Source: Bacteroidales bacterium UBA5266
GTDB lineage: Bacteria; Bacteroidota; Bacteroidia; Bacteroidales; WCHB1-69
NCBI GenBank assembly: GCA_002411545.1
Contig: DHTG01000055.1
Coordinates: 8,364-30,751 of the forward strand
Direction of reading: 5' to 3'
DNA: 22,388 nucleotides
Shown here: positions 7,864-14,421 of the stretch, piece by piece
Layout: every line of letters starts with the position of its first letter
How positions within the stretch are numbered: the stretch's first letter is position 1
Program-made: the position numbers and the translations under genes
The notes under the pieces: model-generated
What the model was told of the DNA's origin: nothing
Seen by the model: only the letters and a program-made list of their open reading frames with translations
Database searches by the model: none

Positions 7864-7871
7864 CAAAAATA
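7864..7871 (-). promoter_or_regulatory. -7 promoter box (TATTTTTG) of the ATP-grasp operon
   Basis: Exact TAnnTTTG match on the minus strand, 15 bp before the ATG at 7848. The message would have a leader of only about ten bases. The box settles the choice of the downstream ATG over the upstream TTG. Confidence 0.5.
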
Positions 7872-7986
7872 CTCATTTTTGTCTATGATTTTACTATATA
7901 AAATTATTTTTATCCATTTATGCTTATAAATACATTTGTTTGATTTCATGATATTTAAAAACATATGCCTTGGTTTCATTGTACAT

Positions 7987-8017
7987 AAAAAAAACATCCT
8001 CCCATTTCAGGAGGATG
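7987..8017 (-). terminator. Rho-independent terminator of the 8038-8810 operon
   Basis: On the minus strand CATCCTCC (8017-8010) pairs with GGAGGATG (8002-7995) around a 7-nt loop, followed by an uninterrupted run of eight T. It lies 20 bp beyond the stop codon of the coiled-coil protein gene. Confidence 0.9.
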
Positions 8018-8037
8018 CTTTATCAATCATGACGTTC

Positions 8038-8601
8038 TTATTCTGCTTGTATAGTTTGCTCAAGCTTTTCAACTTCTTTCTTTTGTTTATCAACAGACAT
8101 TTTCATTAATTTAACCTTCTCTTCTGCCGTGTTGACTTGTTCTCTTTTTTGAGCTGCTTCCGTTTTAGAGATTTCGCCGCTTTTTTCCTGATTTTCAATT
8201 TTCTCTTTCGCTTCTTTTATTTTTTTCTCGTTGGTTTTAATTTGTTCTTCTTGTTTTTTGATTTTTTCTTTGGCTTCATCTCTTTTTAATTGAGCAGCTG
8301 CCTTAGCATCTGTAGCACGTTGTTGTCCAAAGGCTTTTCCGGAAAGTTCACCTTTATTTTTGCCATAGGCATTTCCCTTAGCCTGATTATCGTTCGCTTT
8401 GTCGGCTTTTTGTGCTTGTGATGTATCTACCTTATGCTCTTGCTTTTGATCTTGTTTTTGATTTTTCTGACCTTGTTTATGTTCCATTTTTTCTACCTTA
8501 GCTTCTGCTTTGGCTTTTTGTTGTCCTTTCCCTTGTCCTTGGGCAATACCCACGGAATAAGCCATTATGATGGCTACGACTAATGCAAATGATTTTTTCA
8601 T
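8038..8601 (-). CDS. Secreted Lys/Gln-rich coiled-coil protein
   Basis: A 187-residue protein of unknown function. A Sec signal peptide (MKKSFALVVAIIMAYSVGIAQ) is followed by a strongly basic, low-complexity stretch rich in Lys, Gln and Glu (residues 22-75), then a more ordered block GNAYGKNKGELSGKAFGQQRA near residues 76-96, and then a long charged helix (EAKEKIKKQEEQIKTNEKKIKEAKEKIE and on to the end) that should form a coiled coil. The middle block is the only part that looks like a conserved motif and I cannot name it. The gene starts 5 bp after the small lipoprotein gene and is closed by a terminator, so the pair is a clean two-gene operon. It is most likely periplasmic; a structural or stress role is a guess. 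Confidence 0.75.
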   Translation of the reverse strand: MKKSFALVVAIIMAYSVGIAQGQGKGQQKAKAEAKVEKMEHKQGQKNQKQDQKQEHKVDTSQAQKADKANDNQAKGNAYGKNKGELSGKAFGQQRATDAKAAAQLKRDEAKEKIKKQEEQIKTNEKKIKEAKEKIENQEKSGEISKTEAAQKREQVNTAEEKVKLMKMSVDKQKKEVEKLEQTIQAE

Positions 8602-8606
8602 CTCTT

Positions 8607-8810
8607 TTAAATATTATTTAATAATTGATCAACTTCTTGTTGCAATGTATCCATTTCCTCTTCGGATGATTGAATGACATTGTCTAAATTTTGATTCGAT
8701 TCTTCAATGGCTTCAATTTGTTCTTCGGTAACTTCTGTGGTGTCGCTTGAACCTCCGCAAGCATAAAACATCAATCCTAATACAGGGATTATTAACAACT
8801 TTTTAATCAT
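8607..8810 (-). CDS. Small acidic lipoprotein
   Basis: A 67-residue protein with a lipoprotein signal peptide ending FYAC (Cys18), followed by GGSSDTTE and a very acidic helix (EEQIEAIEESNQNLDNVIQ, then SSEEEMDTLQQEVDQLL) with heptad-like spacing of Ile, Leu and Val. It has no recognised family. Its acidic charge is opposite to the basic charge of the next gene's product, from which it is separated by 5 bp, so the two may contact one another in the periplasm; that is inference. Confidence 0.72.
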   Translation of the reverse strand: MIKKLLIIPVLGLMFYACGGSSDTTEVTEEQIEAIEESNQNLDNVIQSSEEEMDTLQQEVDQLLNNI

Positions 8811-8869
8811 TTTGAATAGTGTTTAAATTACAAGCTCCTCTATATTAATTTAATTTTTTATTGTTTATT

Positions 8870-8907
8870 CAAGATGATTGAGGTGCCATAGCTCATCTTG
8901 TTTTTTT
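8870..8907. other. Hairpin at the 5' end of the lipoprotein/coiled-coil message
   Basis: CAAGATGA (8870-8877) pairs perfectly with TCATCTTG (8893-8900) around a 15-nt loop. On the minus strand it starts a few bases after the predicted transcription start from the box at 8909-8916, so it would cap the mRNA leader. On the plus strand it is followed by seven T and would work as a terminator, though no plus-strand gene precedes it. Confidence 0.55.
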
Positions 8908-8908
8908 G

Positions 8909-8916
8909 CAAAAGTA
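8909..8916 (-). promoter_or_regulatory. -7 promoter box (TACTTTTG) of the small lipoprotein operon
   Basis: Exact TAnnTTTG match on the minus strand about 100 bp ahead of the start at 8810. The long leader holds the 8-bp hairpin just downstream of the box. Confidence 0.55.
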
Positions 8917-9065
8917 TATATTTTTTATTTGCACACTTAAAATATTTTATGTGAAAATTTATTTTTTTTACACATTGAATATTAAACAAATTACCATCAG
9001 AGAAGACTAGTGTTTGTGTGTTTTTTATAAATGACTCTTATTCTTTTAATGTTTTAATGTTAAAA

Positions 9066-9695
9066 CTAAATAACAACATTTTGATTTGACTCGCAGGAAA
9101 ATAAAAATTGCTTATTGTGACGAGTCAATAATATTCCATTCATAAATCCCGGCCAAGGATATTCGTGTTTCATTACATCATAATATAAACTAGATAACAG
9201 TGCAATGTTCCAATCGTGGGTTACATAGATATCTAAATAATTCTCATTATAATTATGTTTAAAAGCATCTAACATTTTTTGCCGGGCTGTATAAGGATTC
9301 ATGATTTGTGTTTCCGAATATAAACCTTTAAACCAATTGGCAATAAATTGAAAATTTCCACATTTGTTCACATCTCCTAAAATAGGTTCTGGATCAAACA
9401 CATAAAAGCCTGTTAAGAGATCATGACAAGTCAGGGAAAGTACTTGTCCTTTATAAGATTCTTGAATGCATTCAGCGGTTTCCTTGCATCTTTCCACATG
9501 ACTGTGATATAATCGTATAGGCTTATTCGTAGGCAAGTTCGTTCCGAAATCGCGCGCCATTTCTTTGCCTTCGGATGTAAGCAACTGATAAAGCGATTGC
9601 CTCGCATCGGTAATAATTTCTCGTATAGAATGACGTATTACTATGGCAAAACATTCTTTTGCAAAACTCAATCGAACGATATCTTCTCTTTTCAT
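9066..9695 (-). CDS. Histidine phosphatase superfamily protein
   Basis: A 209-residue protein of the histidine phosphatase superfamily. The catalytic RH motif is VIRHSIREI with Arg21, His22 and Arg25; a second Arg block follows (LYHSHVERCKETAECI), and the second catalytic His lies in YVTHDWNIALL. The HD pair resembles the branch-2 (acid phosphatase/phytase-like) proton donor more than the branch-1 single His. Chemistry would be dephosphorylation through a phosphohistidine intermediate. No signal peptide is seen, so it should be cytoplasmic. It has its own TACTTTTG box at 9724-9731 and no close partner gene. The substrate is not predictable. Confidence 0.82.
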   Translation of the reverse strand: MKREDIVRLSFAKECFAIVIRHSIREIITDARQSLYQLLTSEGKEMARDFGTNLPTNKPIRLYHSHVERCKETAECIQESYKGQVLSLTCHDLLTGFYVFDPEPILGDVNKCGNFQFIANWFKGLYSETQIMNPYTARQKMLDAFKHNYNENYLDIYVTHDWNIALLSSLYYDVMKHEYPWPGFMNGILLTRHNKQFLFSCESNQNVVI

Positions 9696-9723
9696 GTAGT
9701 AAAAATATTATTTATTTTGGGTG

Positions 9724-9731
9724 CAAAAGTA
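9724..9731 (-). promoter_or_regulatory. -7 promoter box (TACTTTTG) with TGTG -33 element
   Basis: Exact TAnnTTTG match on the minus strand 29 bp before the histidine phosphatase start. TGTG lies 19 bp upstream of it, near the Bacteroidota TTTG-N19-TAnnTTTG arrangement. Confidence 0.6.
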
Positions 9732-9786
9732 GTTGTTTTTTATATACCGGCACAGTAAGTTTATCAAGTCTTTGCATTAGTAGGAC

Positions 9787-10632
9787 TTATAGATTCACAA
9801 AAGTATAGTTCAACTCCTTTTCATCTATGTGTAAGAGCAAATAACCCGCTTGTTCATTTCCATCTAACAATGCATCCATCGTAAGGTATGTTGTATTACC
9901 GAGTACTTCCACACTTTTTATATGATCATGACCGGTGATAATCATATTTACCTGATATTCATGAAACATATGCATCAAAGTGTGCAATTCTTCCACCAAA
10001 AGATTTGTGCTTCCCGTATGCCGTGTTCGAAAAAAGTTTACATGGGTAAACACAACACAATGACGGTATTCTTTTCGTTTGTTTTCCAGTATCCTTTTTA
10101 ACCATTGCATTTGTTTTTCGCCTAAAGTACCGCTACCACTATCCAAACAGATAAACAAATCGGAAGCAAGAGGTGATTTTACGGTAAAATAATATACGGA
10201 AGCTCCGAATCGCGCATAAAATTCCTCCCATCCGTTGAAATACAAATCATGATTTCCTACCGTCAAAAACGATTCTATATCATTTTTATCGGGACGTATG
10301 GCCGACAAAGTATTGTAATCTTCCGAACGACCGGTTGTGATATCACCGTTCATGACCACTGCCAATGATTTTTTCTGTAGGACATCCTTAATAAACAAAT
10401 CATAATTCTCGGTTGACCCAATATGACTATCGGCCATTACCATGATTTTATACGCATCATCAGAAGTAACAATCTTCGGATATCCCTGCCGAGTGTTCCA
10501 CTCCATGGATTGATCAAAACGCTCGCTTACTTTTTCATAGGACATCAAAGCACTGCGTAAGTCAATCTTTTCACAGGAAGAAAAGACAAGATAGGAAAGG
10601 AGGCATATCGTTTTAATTATTGAATTTTGCAT
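9787..10632 (-). CDS. Calcineurin-like metallophosphoesterase lipoprotein
   Basis: A 281-residue protein with a lipoprotein signal peptide (lipobox FSSC, Cys20) and a complete calcineurin-like phosphoesterase core: MADSHIG (Asp68, His70), NGDIT (Asp97), VGNHD near residue 124, FTHVNF and TGHDHI. All metal ligands of the family are present, so it should be an active dinuclear metal phosphoesterase in the periplasm. I take the ATG at 10632; an in-frame TTG two codons upstream is less likely. The start overlaps the end of the beta-barrel-like gene by 16 bp, so translation is probably coupled. The substrate is unknown. Confidence 0.87.
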   Translation of the reverse strand: MQNSIIKTICLLSYLVFSSCEKIDLRSALMSYEKVSERFDQSMEWNTRQGYPKIVTSDDAYKIMVMADSHIGSTENYDLFIKDVLQKKSLAVVMNGDITTGRSEDYNTLSAIRPDKNDIESFLTVGNHDLYFNGWEEFYARFGASVYYFTVKSPLASDLFICLDSGSGTLGEKQMQWLKRILENKRKEYRHCVVFTHVNFFRTRHTGSTNLLVEELHTLMHMFHEYQVNMIITGHDHIKSVEVLGNTTYLTMDALLDGNEQAGYLLLHIDEKELNYTFVNL

Positions 10633-11351
10633 ACACAACCGCTTCTTATAAAAAAACCGAAAGGATTTACACTTAAATTAAAGGCGCCCGCACTTTTATA
10701 CCATCCTTCTAAAAACAGTTTAAAAGTCGGAACTATATCATAACTCATTTGTAGGTTAAAAACCGGATTGGTTTCTTGATTGATCATAAAATGATCTATA
10801 TTCGTAAGACTGAAACCTACATTCCAGCGTTTGTCGGGACGATTTATATAATACGTGACAAGATACATCATATTAAAATATTCAAATATGTTTCGTTTGT
10901 GATGAAGTACATTTTCTTCGAAAGCTGTACGGGAAATCCTATACATTCTGAAATGAGTCCCAAGCTTAAACCGAAATCTTTGTAAGCTGTAGGCGGCAAG
11001 CACTCCCCAATCCAGTTCATACAATGGCGGAGTAAACGGAATATATAATAAAAATGCTTGCACATCAATAGCTTGTTTAAAAACGACAAACTTATGAGTA
11101 TAATTAATGAATAAATCCGGAACGGAAATAAGATCTTTCTTGCTAACATTCCATTGATTGCCTATCGAAACAACATATTCATCGCATTGAAAACTTACCA
11201 TGGCTGCAGTTTTAAAAAAAGGCGATGCAACGGAATTATATCGTCCAATATCTTCATAAAGTTCAATCTGAAATTGAGATTTTACACTTTTTGACATACA
11301 AATCAATAATAAAATAAGCATTATTAGTATGATTCGTACGGATAGAAACAT
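10617..11351 (-). CDS. Putative outer-membrane beta-barrel protein
   Basis: A 244-residue protein of no recognised family. A signal peptide (MFLSVRIILIMLILLLICMSKSVKSQ) is followed by many alternating-polarity strands rich in aromatic residues (VFKQAIDVQAFLLYIPF, LDWGVLAAYSLQRFRFKLG, WNVGFSLTNIDHFM, FNLQMSYDIVPTFKLFLEGW), as expected for a small outer-membrane barrel. The layout also resembles short PorP/SprF-like barrels, but the typical start motif is missing. I use the ATG at 11351 because a TTG at 11384 sits inside a promoter box. It overlaps the phosphoesterase gene downstream, suggesting the two act together at the envelope. Confidence 0.7.
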   Translation of the reverse strand: MFLSVRIILIMLILLLICMSKSVKSQFQIELYEDIGRYNSVASPFFKTAAMVSFQCDEYVVSIGNQWNVSKKDLISVPDLFINYTHKFVVFKQAIDVQAFLLYIPFTPPLYELDWGVLAAYSLQRFRFKLGTHFRMYRISRTAFEENVLHHKRNIFEYFNMMYLVTYYINRPDKRWNVGFSLTNIDHFMINQETNPVFNLQMSYDIVPTFKLFLEGWYKSAGAFNLSVNPFGFFIRSGCVCKIQ

Positions 11352-11381
11352 TCGATGATACGGAATTAGTAATTGTCGGGA

Positions 11382-11389
11382 CAAAAATA
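11382..11389 (-). promoter_or_regulatory. -7 promoter box (TATTTTTG) of the barrel/phosphoesterase operon
   Basis: Exact TAnnTTTG match on the minus strand 30 bp before the ATG at 11351. A large dyad (11401-11442) begins 11 bp further upstream and covers the place where a -33 element would lie. Confidence 0.55.
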
Positions 11390-11400
11390 TACAAATAGAC

Positions 11401-11442
11401 GATATAAATCACGATTTTATAATAAAATATGTGATTTATATC
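11401..11442. promoter_or_regulatory. Large nested dyad, candidate operator
   Basis: GATATAAATCAC (11401-11412) and GTGATTTATATC (11431-11442) are perfect 12-bp inverted repeats. The 18-bp space between them holds a second perfect pair, ATTTTAT (11414-11420) and ATAAAAT (11422-11428). The proximal arm covers the -33 region of the barrel/phosphoesterase promoter, so a regulator bound here would affect that operon. Confidence 0.5.
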
Positions 11443-11608
11443 AACAATCCACATTCCAAGAATAATTCTCCGTAGGCTTTACTCTTTTCTATCAAGGATT
11501 TGGAAATAAACACGCGAAGACAAAGGGATACAATATAAACGCATAATTTTTCCTTTATAGGCAAATTCCGGCCAAGATTCCAACTTGGGCTCTTACAGGC
11601 ATTGATTC
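11443..11608. other. Intergenic region between the GyrI-like gene and the barrel operon
   Basis: No convincing gene. The minus strand has an open frame of about 57 codons without an ATG and with no recognisable motif, so I leave it uncalled. No strong terminator was found for the GyrI-like gene. Confidence 0.4.
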
Positions 11609-12166
11609 TTATTCCTTCACTATTTCTTTCCTGTAGACTATCCTCTTATTAGGCATATCATAAATTTCGGCGATGGGACCTTGTTCACTGTAACCGTTTT
11701 CTTTTACAAAAGTATTAATAGCCGGATATACTTTCATTATGCCTAAGAAAACCGACATTTTCCCTTTGAAAGGAAATTGAGCTACAATATAATCTCCTTG
11801 AGCCAAGGTTTTAATGTTATATTTGGCTTCTAACATCGTCACCTTATTTGAATCTTTCGCTTCCAAAAGACAACCTACATCGGATCGCAAATCCGCCACA
11901 TCAGTAGTTTGAGGATTGTTATAATACATTCCACATCCTTTGAAAGTTTCCAATTTGTAATTATCAAGCAGATCGTAATAAATCTTATCCATCACAAGCG
12001 CACTTTGCGAATAATCGCCTTTTAATTCTTCATACACAAAAACTTCACCTCCGGTTTGGACTACACTACATTCAACTTTCTTAAATCCGCCAAAGAAGGC
12101 ATAAGCTATCACAAGGATAATCACCAAGACAAGAATAATACCTAAAATCACTTTTAATGCTTTCAT
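11609..12166 (-). CDS. Membrane-anchored GyrI-like domain protein (TEX264-like)
   Basis: A 185-residue protein with one N-terminal transmembrane helix (LKVILGIILVLVIILVIAYAFFG, residues about 4-26, here split by eye) and a cytosolic or periplasmic domain of the GyrI/SbmC-like small-molecule-binding fold. Blocks include FVYEELKGDYSQ, GCGMYYNNPQ, LRSDVGCLL, YIVAQFPFKG and KVYPAINTFVKENGY followed by AEIYD. These match by eye the order and several residues of the GyrI-like domain of animal TEX264 (YYDNP, VGSIL, FPYTT, RVHPALDTYIKE, LEIYQ), which also has a single N-terminal helix. GyrI-like domains bind small hydrophobic or aromatic ligands or act as antidotes. It stands alone, behind the terminator of the DUF1015 gene. 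Ligand and role are unknown. Confidence 0.75.
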   Translation of the reverse strand: MKALKVILGIILVLVIILVIAYAFFGGFKKVECSVVQTGGEVFVYEELKGDYSQSALVMDKIYYDLLDNYKLETFKGCGMYYNNPQTTDVADLRSDVGCLLEAKDSNKVTMLEAKYNIKTLAQGDYIVAQFPFKGKMSVFLGIMKVYPAINTFVKENGYSEQGPIAEIYDMPNKRIVYRKEIVKE

Positions 12167-12199
12167 TTTAACTCACTTTAAATTAATTATTAATTGTTT

Positions 12200-12240
12200 T
12201 AAAAAAAAAGTTGCTTGTTTCATTAAAAAACAAACAACTT
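12200..12240 (-). terminator. Rho-independent terminator of the DUF1015 gene
   Basis: On the minus strand a 13-bp stem with one mismatch (arms 12228-12240 and 12208-12220) and a 7-nt loop is followed by a run of T. It lies 22 bp past the DUF1015 stop and separates that gene from the GyrI-like gene. Confidence 0.85.
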
Positions 12241-12262
12241 TATATATGTATTCATCGAAATA

Positions 12263-13513
12263 TTATTTTAATTCATGAACTACTAAGCCTGAGCGTAATT
12301 TAGGCTCAAACCACGTTGTTTTAGGAGGCATAATATTACCGGTATCGGCAATAGTGATTAATTGATTCATGGAAACAGGATACAAGGCAAATGCAGCCAC
12401 CATCTCACCGGAATCCACCCGACGTTTCAACTCTCCTAATCCACGTATTCCTCCTACAAAATCAATTTGTTTTGATGTACGAAGATCTTTTATATCCAAA
12501 ATTTGATCCAATACTAAATTGGATAATATGGTAACATCCAAAACACCGATGGGATCTTGATCATTATAAGTTCCCGGTTTGGCCGTCAAGCGATACCATT
12601 TACCATCTATATACATACTAAATTCATGTAATTTAGCCGGTTTATAGATTTCTGCTCCCATTTCTTCTAGGGTAAACGATTGTTGAAGTTTTGCCATAAA
12701 TTGCTCTTTCGACAAACCATTCAAATTTTTGATAACGCGGTTATAATCAATTATTTTCAATTGGTTATCGGGGAATATAACCGTCATAAAATAATTATAT
12801 TCTTCATTTCCGGTATGATTCGGATTCTTGGATTTTTGTTCTTGACCCACCAAAGCAGCGGCAGCCGTGCGATGATGTCCATCGGCAACATATAAATAAG
12901 GTATGTCGTTTTTAAAGAGTTCAACTATTCGGTTGATAGTCGCTTTATCGTCGATTATCCAAAAGGTATGACCAAAACCTTCGTCAGCCACAAAATCATA
13001 TTCCGGTTTTTGGTTTTTAACAATATGACTAACAATAGTATCAATTTCTTTATGTGCCGGATAGGTAAAAAACACAGGTTCCACGTTGGCATTGGTAATG
13101 CGAACATGTATCATACGATCCTCTTCCTTATCTTTGCGTGTAAGCTCATGTTTTTTAATCAACCCTCTGGTGTAATCGTCTGTATGAGAACAAGCTACAA
13201 TACCGTACTGCGTACGACCGTCCATGGTTTGTGCATAGATATATAATTTTTCTTCTTTGTCTTGCACCAACCATCCTTTGGTTTTAAACATAGTGTAATT
13301 TTCTACCACTTTATCATAAACTTCCTTGCTATGCTCGTCAGTTCCTTCGGGAAGATCAATTTCCGCTTTTGTAATGTGTAACAAAGAATAAGGATTGTTA
13401 GCCGCCTCTATGCGTGCCTCGGCCGAATTCAATACATCATAGGGTCGGGATGCTAATTGTTTTACTATGTCTTTGGGAGGACGTAATCCTTTAAAAGCTT
13501 TTATGATTGCCAT
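12263..13513 (-). CDS. DUF1015 family protein
   Basis: A 416-residue cytoplasmic protein of the DUF1015 family (PF06245). The family start IKAFKGLRPPKDIVKQLASRPYDVL (seen here from residue 4, quoted in part) is followed by NPYSLLHITKAEID, GLIKKHELTRKDKEEDRM with the usual basic-acidic run, and the highly conserved YVADGHHRTAAAA block near residue 207. The length is normal. No enzyme activity is established; the GHHR motif suggests a nucleotide- or phosphate-binding or hydrolytic site, and the family is often found near serine/one-carbon metabolism genes in other genomes, which is not the case here. It is transcribed alone from a TACTTTTG box at 13574-13581. Confidence 0.93.
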   Translation of the reverse strand: MAIIKAFKGLRPPKDIVKQLASRPYDVLNSAEARIEAANNPYSLLHITKAEIDLPEGTDEHSKEVYDKVVENYTMFKTKGWLVQDKEEKLYIYAQTMDGRTQYGIVACSHTDDYTRGLIKKHELTRKDKEEDRMIHVRITNANVEPVFFTYPAHKEIDTIVSHIVKNQKPEYDFVADEGFGHTFWIIDDKATINRIVELFKNDIPYLYVADGHHRTAAAALVGQEQKSKNPNHTGNEEYNYFMTVIFPDNQLKIIDYNRVIKNLNGLSKEQFMAKLQQSFTLEEMGAEIYKPAKLHEFSMYIDGKWYRLTAKPGTYNDQDPIGVLDVTILSNLVLDQILDIKDLRTSKQIDFVGGIRGLGELKRRVDSGEMVAAFALYPVSMNQLITIADTGNIMPPKTTWFEPKLRSGLVVHELK

Positions 13514-13573
13514 ATTGTATAAGTTTATATTTTAATGATTATAATTATTTAAAAATCGCTTTAATTTCGCTTG

Positions 13574-13581
13574 CAAAAGTA
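13574..13581 (-). promoter_or_regulatory. -7 promoter box (TACTTTTG) of the DUF1015 gene
   Basis: Exact TAnnTTTG match on the minus strand 61 bp before the start codon. No clear -33 element. Immediately upstream lies a tandem repeat (13585-13611). Confidence 0.55.
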
Positions 13582-13584
13582 CTA

Positions 13585-13611
13585 AAATATGAATTATAAA
13601 ATATGAATTAT
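13585..13611. repeat. Tandem repeat of AAATATGAATTAT(A)
   Basis: Two adjacent copies of a 13-14 bp unit (13585-13598 and 13599-13611). The complementary word TTCATAATT is repeated in the intergenic tract at 188-215, so this is a dispersed AT-rich intergenic motif. It overlaps the region where the -33 element of the DUF1015 promoter would lie. Confidence 0.55.
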
Positions 13612-13651
13612 GAAAATTGTTTTACTCCTTATGACAAGGTAAATTTCTTTC

Positions 13652-14314
13652 CTACTCCGCCAACTTTCGCAAAGCGGTAAGATTTTTAATTTTTACCATT
13701 TTATTTTCAATTTCAAGGATATTTTCTTGTTGCATTTCCAGCAGTGTACGACTGAGAGAAGGACGTGCCACCCCGAATAAATTGGCCAAACGTTGATGCG
13801 ACCACATCTTTATTTCGTTATTTCCCGATTTATCCCTTTGTTGTAAAATAAAATCGGCTATCTTGCCTTTCAAACTTAATTTATACAAAGCTAATTTCTT
13901 CGTTAAAAAATAGGCTTGATCAGAAATAATTTCCAAAAAATTAAATAATATTTGTTTGTTTTTCTGAAGTATACGGAGAAACTCATCACGAGGTATAAGA
14001 ATCACCTCACAGGCTTCAACCGCATACACACTCACCGGATAGCGATTATCTTTTATATATAAAATGGCCGGAGCCAGTACACGGGGAGCCTGCAACTCTT
14101 CCACAACAATTACTTTTCCGGCATAATTTATTTTTTCTCCTATCGCCCTACCTTGATATAATAATATCATATTTATACATCTATCATTTTGAAAAACAAT
14201 GATTGAGTCTTTACTATACGATTTCTTAACATAATGCGTTTGCTTTAATAATCCCCGCAATTCTTCCATGGAAATCCCTATAAACAAACGACTTGCCACT
14301 ATGTGTTCTTCCAT
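13652..14314 (-). CDS. hcpR: Crp/Fnr family regulator, HcpR-like
   Basis: A 220-residue regulator with an N-terminal cyclic-nucleotide-binding-type beta roll (residues 1-130, with IVFQNDRCINMILLYQGRAIG and VIVVEELQAPRVLAPAILY), a long dimerisation helix, and a C-terminal winged helix-turn-helix (SHQRLANLFGVARPSLSRTL). It has no FNR-type N-terminal Cys cluster. It is divergent from hcp, and a perfect palindrome lies between them, which is the arrangement of HcpR in anaerobes, where the regulator senses nitric oxide or a related signal and activates hcp. Heme-based sensing is reported for the Porphyromonas protein; I cannot see a decisive heme ligand here. No TAnnTTTG box was found for this gene, and the palindrome 18 bp from its start may allow self-repression. 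Confidence 0.82.
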   Translation of the reverse strand: MEEHIVASRLFIGISMEELRGLLKQTHYVKKSYSKDSIIVFQNDRCINMILLYQGRAIGEKINYAGKVIVVEELQAPRVLAPAILYIKDNRYPVSVYAVEACEVILIPRDEFLRILQKNKQILFNFLEIISDQAYFLTKKLALYKLSLKGKIADFILQQRDKSGNNEIKMWSHQRLANLFGVARPSLSRTLLEMQQENILEIENKMVKIKNLTALRKLAE

Positions 14315-14331
14315 CTTAATTTATTTATTGA

Positions 14332-14353
14332 TTTTGTAACGTATGTTACAAAA
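14332..14353. promoter_or_regulatory. HcpR-type operator, 9+9 bp palindrome
   Basis: TTTTGTAAC (14332-14340) and GTTACAAAA (14345-14353) are perfect inverted repeats around GTAT. The core GTAAC-N4-GTTAC also fits the GTA-N8-TAC pattern of some Crp/Fnr family members. Its centre lies about 42 bp upstream of the hcp transcription start inferred from the box at 14372-14379, the standard class II activator position. Confidence 0.8.
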
Positions 14354-14371
14354 AACATGCCTTATATGTTT

Positions 14372-14379
14372 TACATTTG
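14372..14379 (+). promoter_or_regulatory. -7 promoter box (TACATTTG) of hcp
   Basis: Exact TAnnTTTG match on the plus strand, 42 bp before the ATG at 14422. There is no good -33 element, as expected for an activator-dependent promoter. Confidence 0.65.
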
Positions 14380-14421
14380 CATAAAAAATCATTACGTAAT
14401 TTTCAATTAAAATTAAAAAAA

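Noticed and set aside
7849..7866. Upstream TTG start for the ATP-grasp protein
   Set aside because: It falls inside an exact TAnnTTTG promoter box; the ATG at 7848 is preferred. The same argument applies to TTG starts at 11384 and 14377.
11443..11608. Open minus-strand frame of about 57 codons
   Set aside because: No ATG, no promoter, no recognised motif; could be a remnant but cannot be supported.
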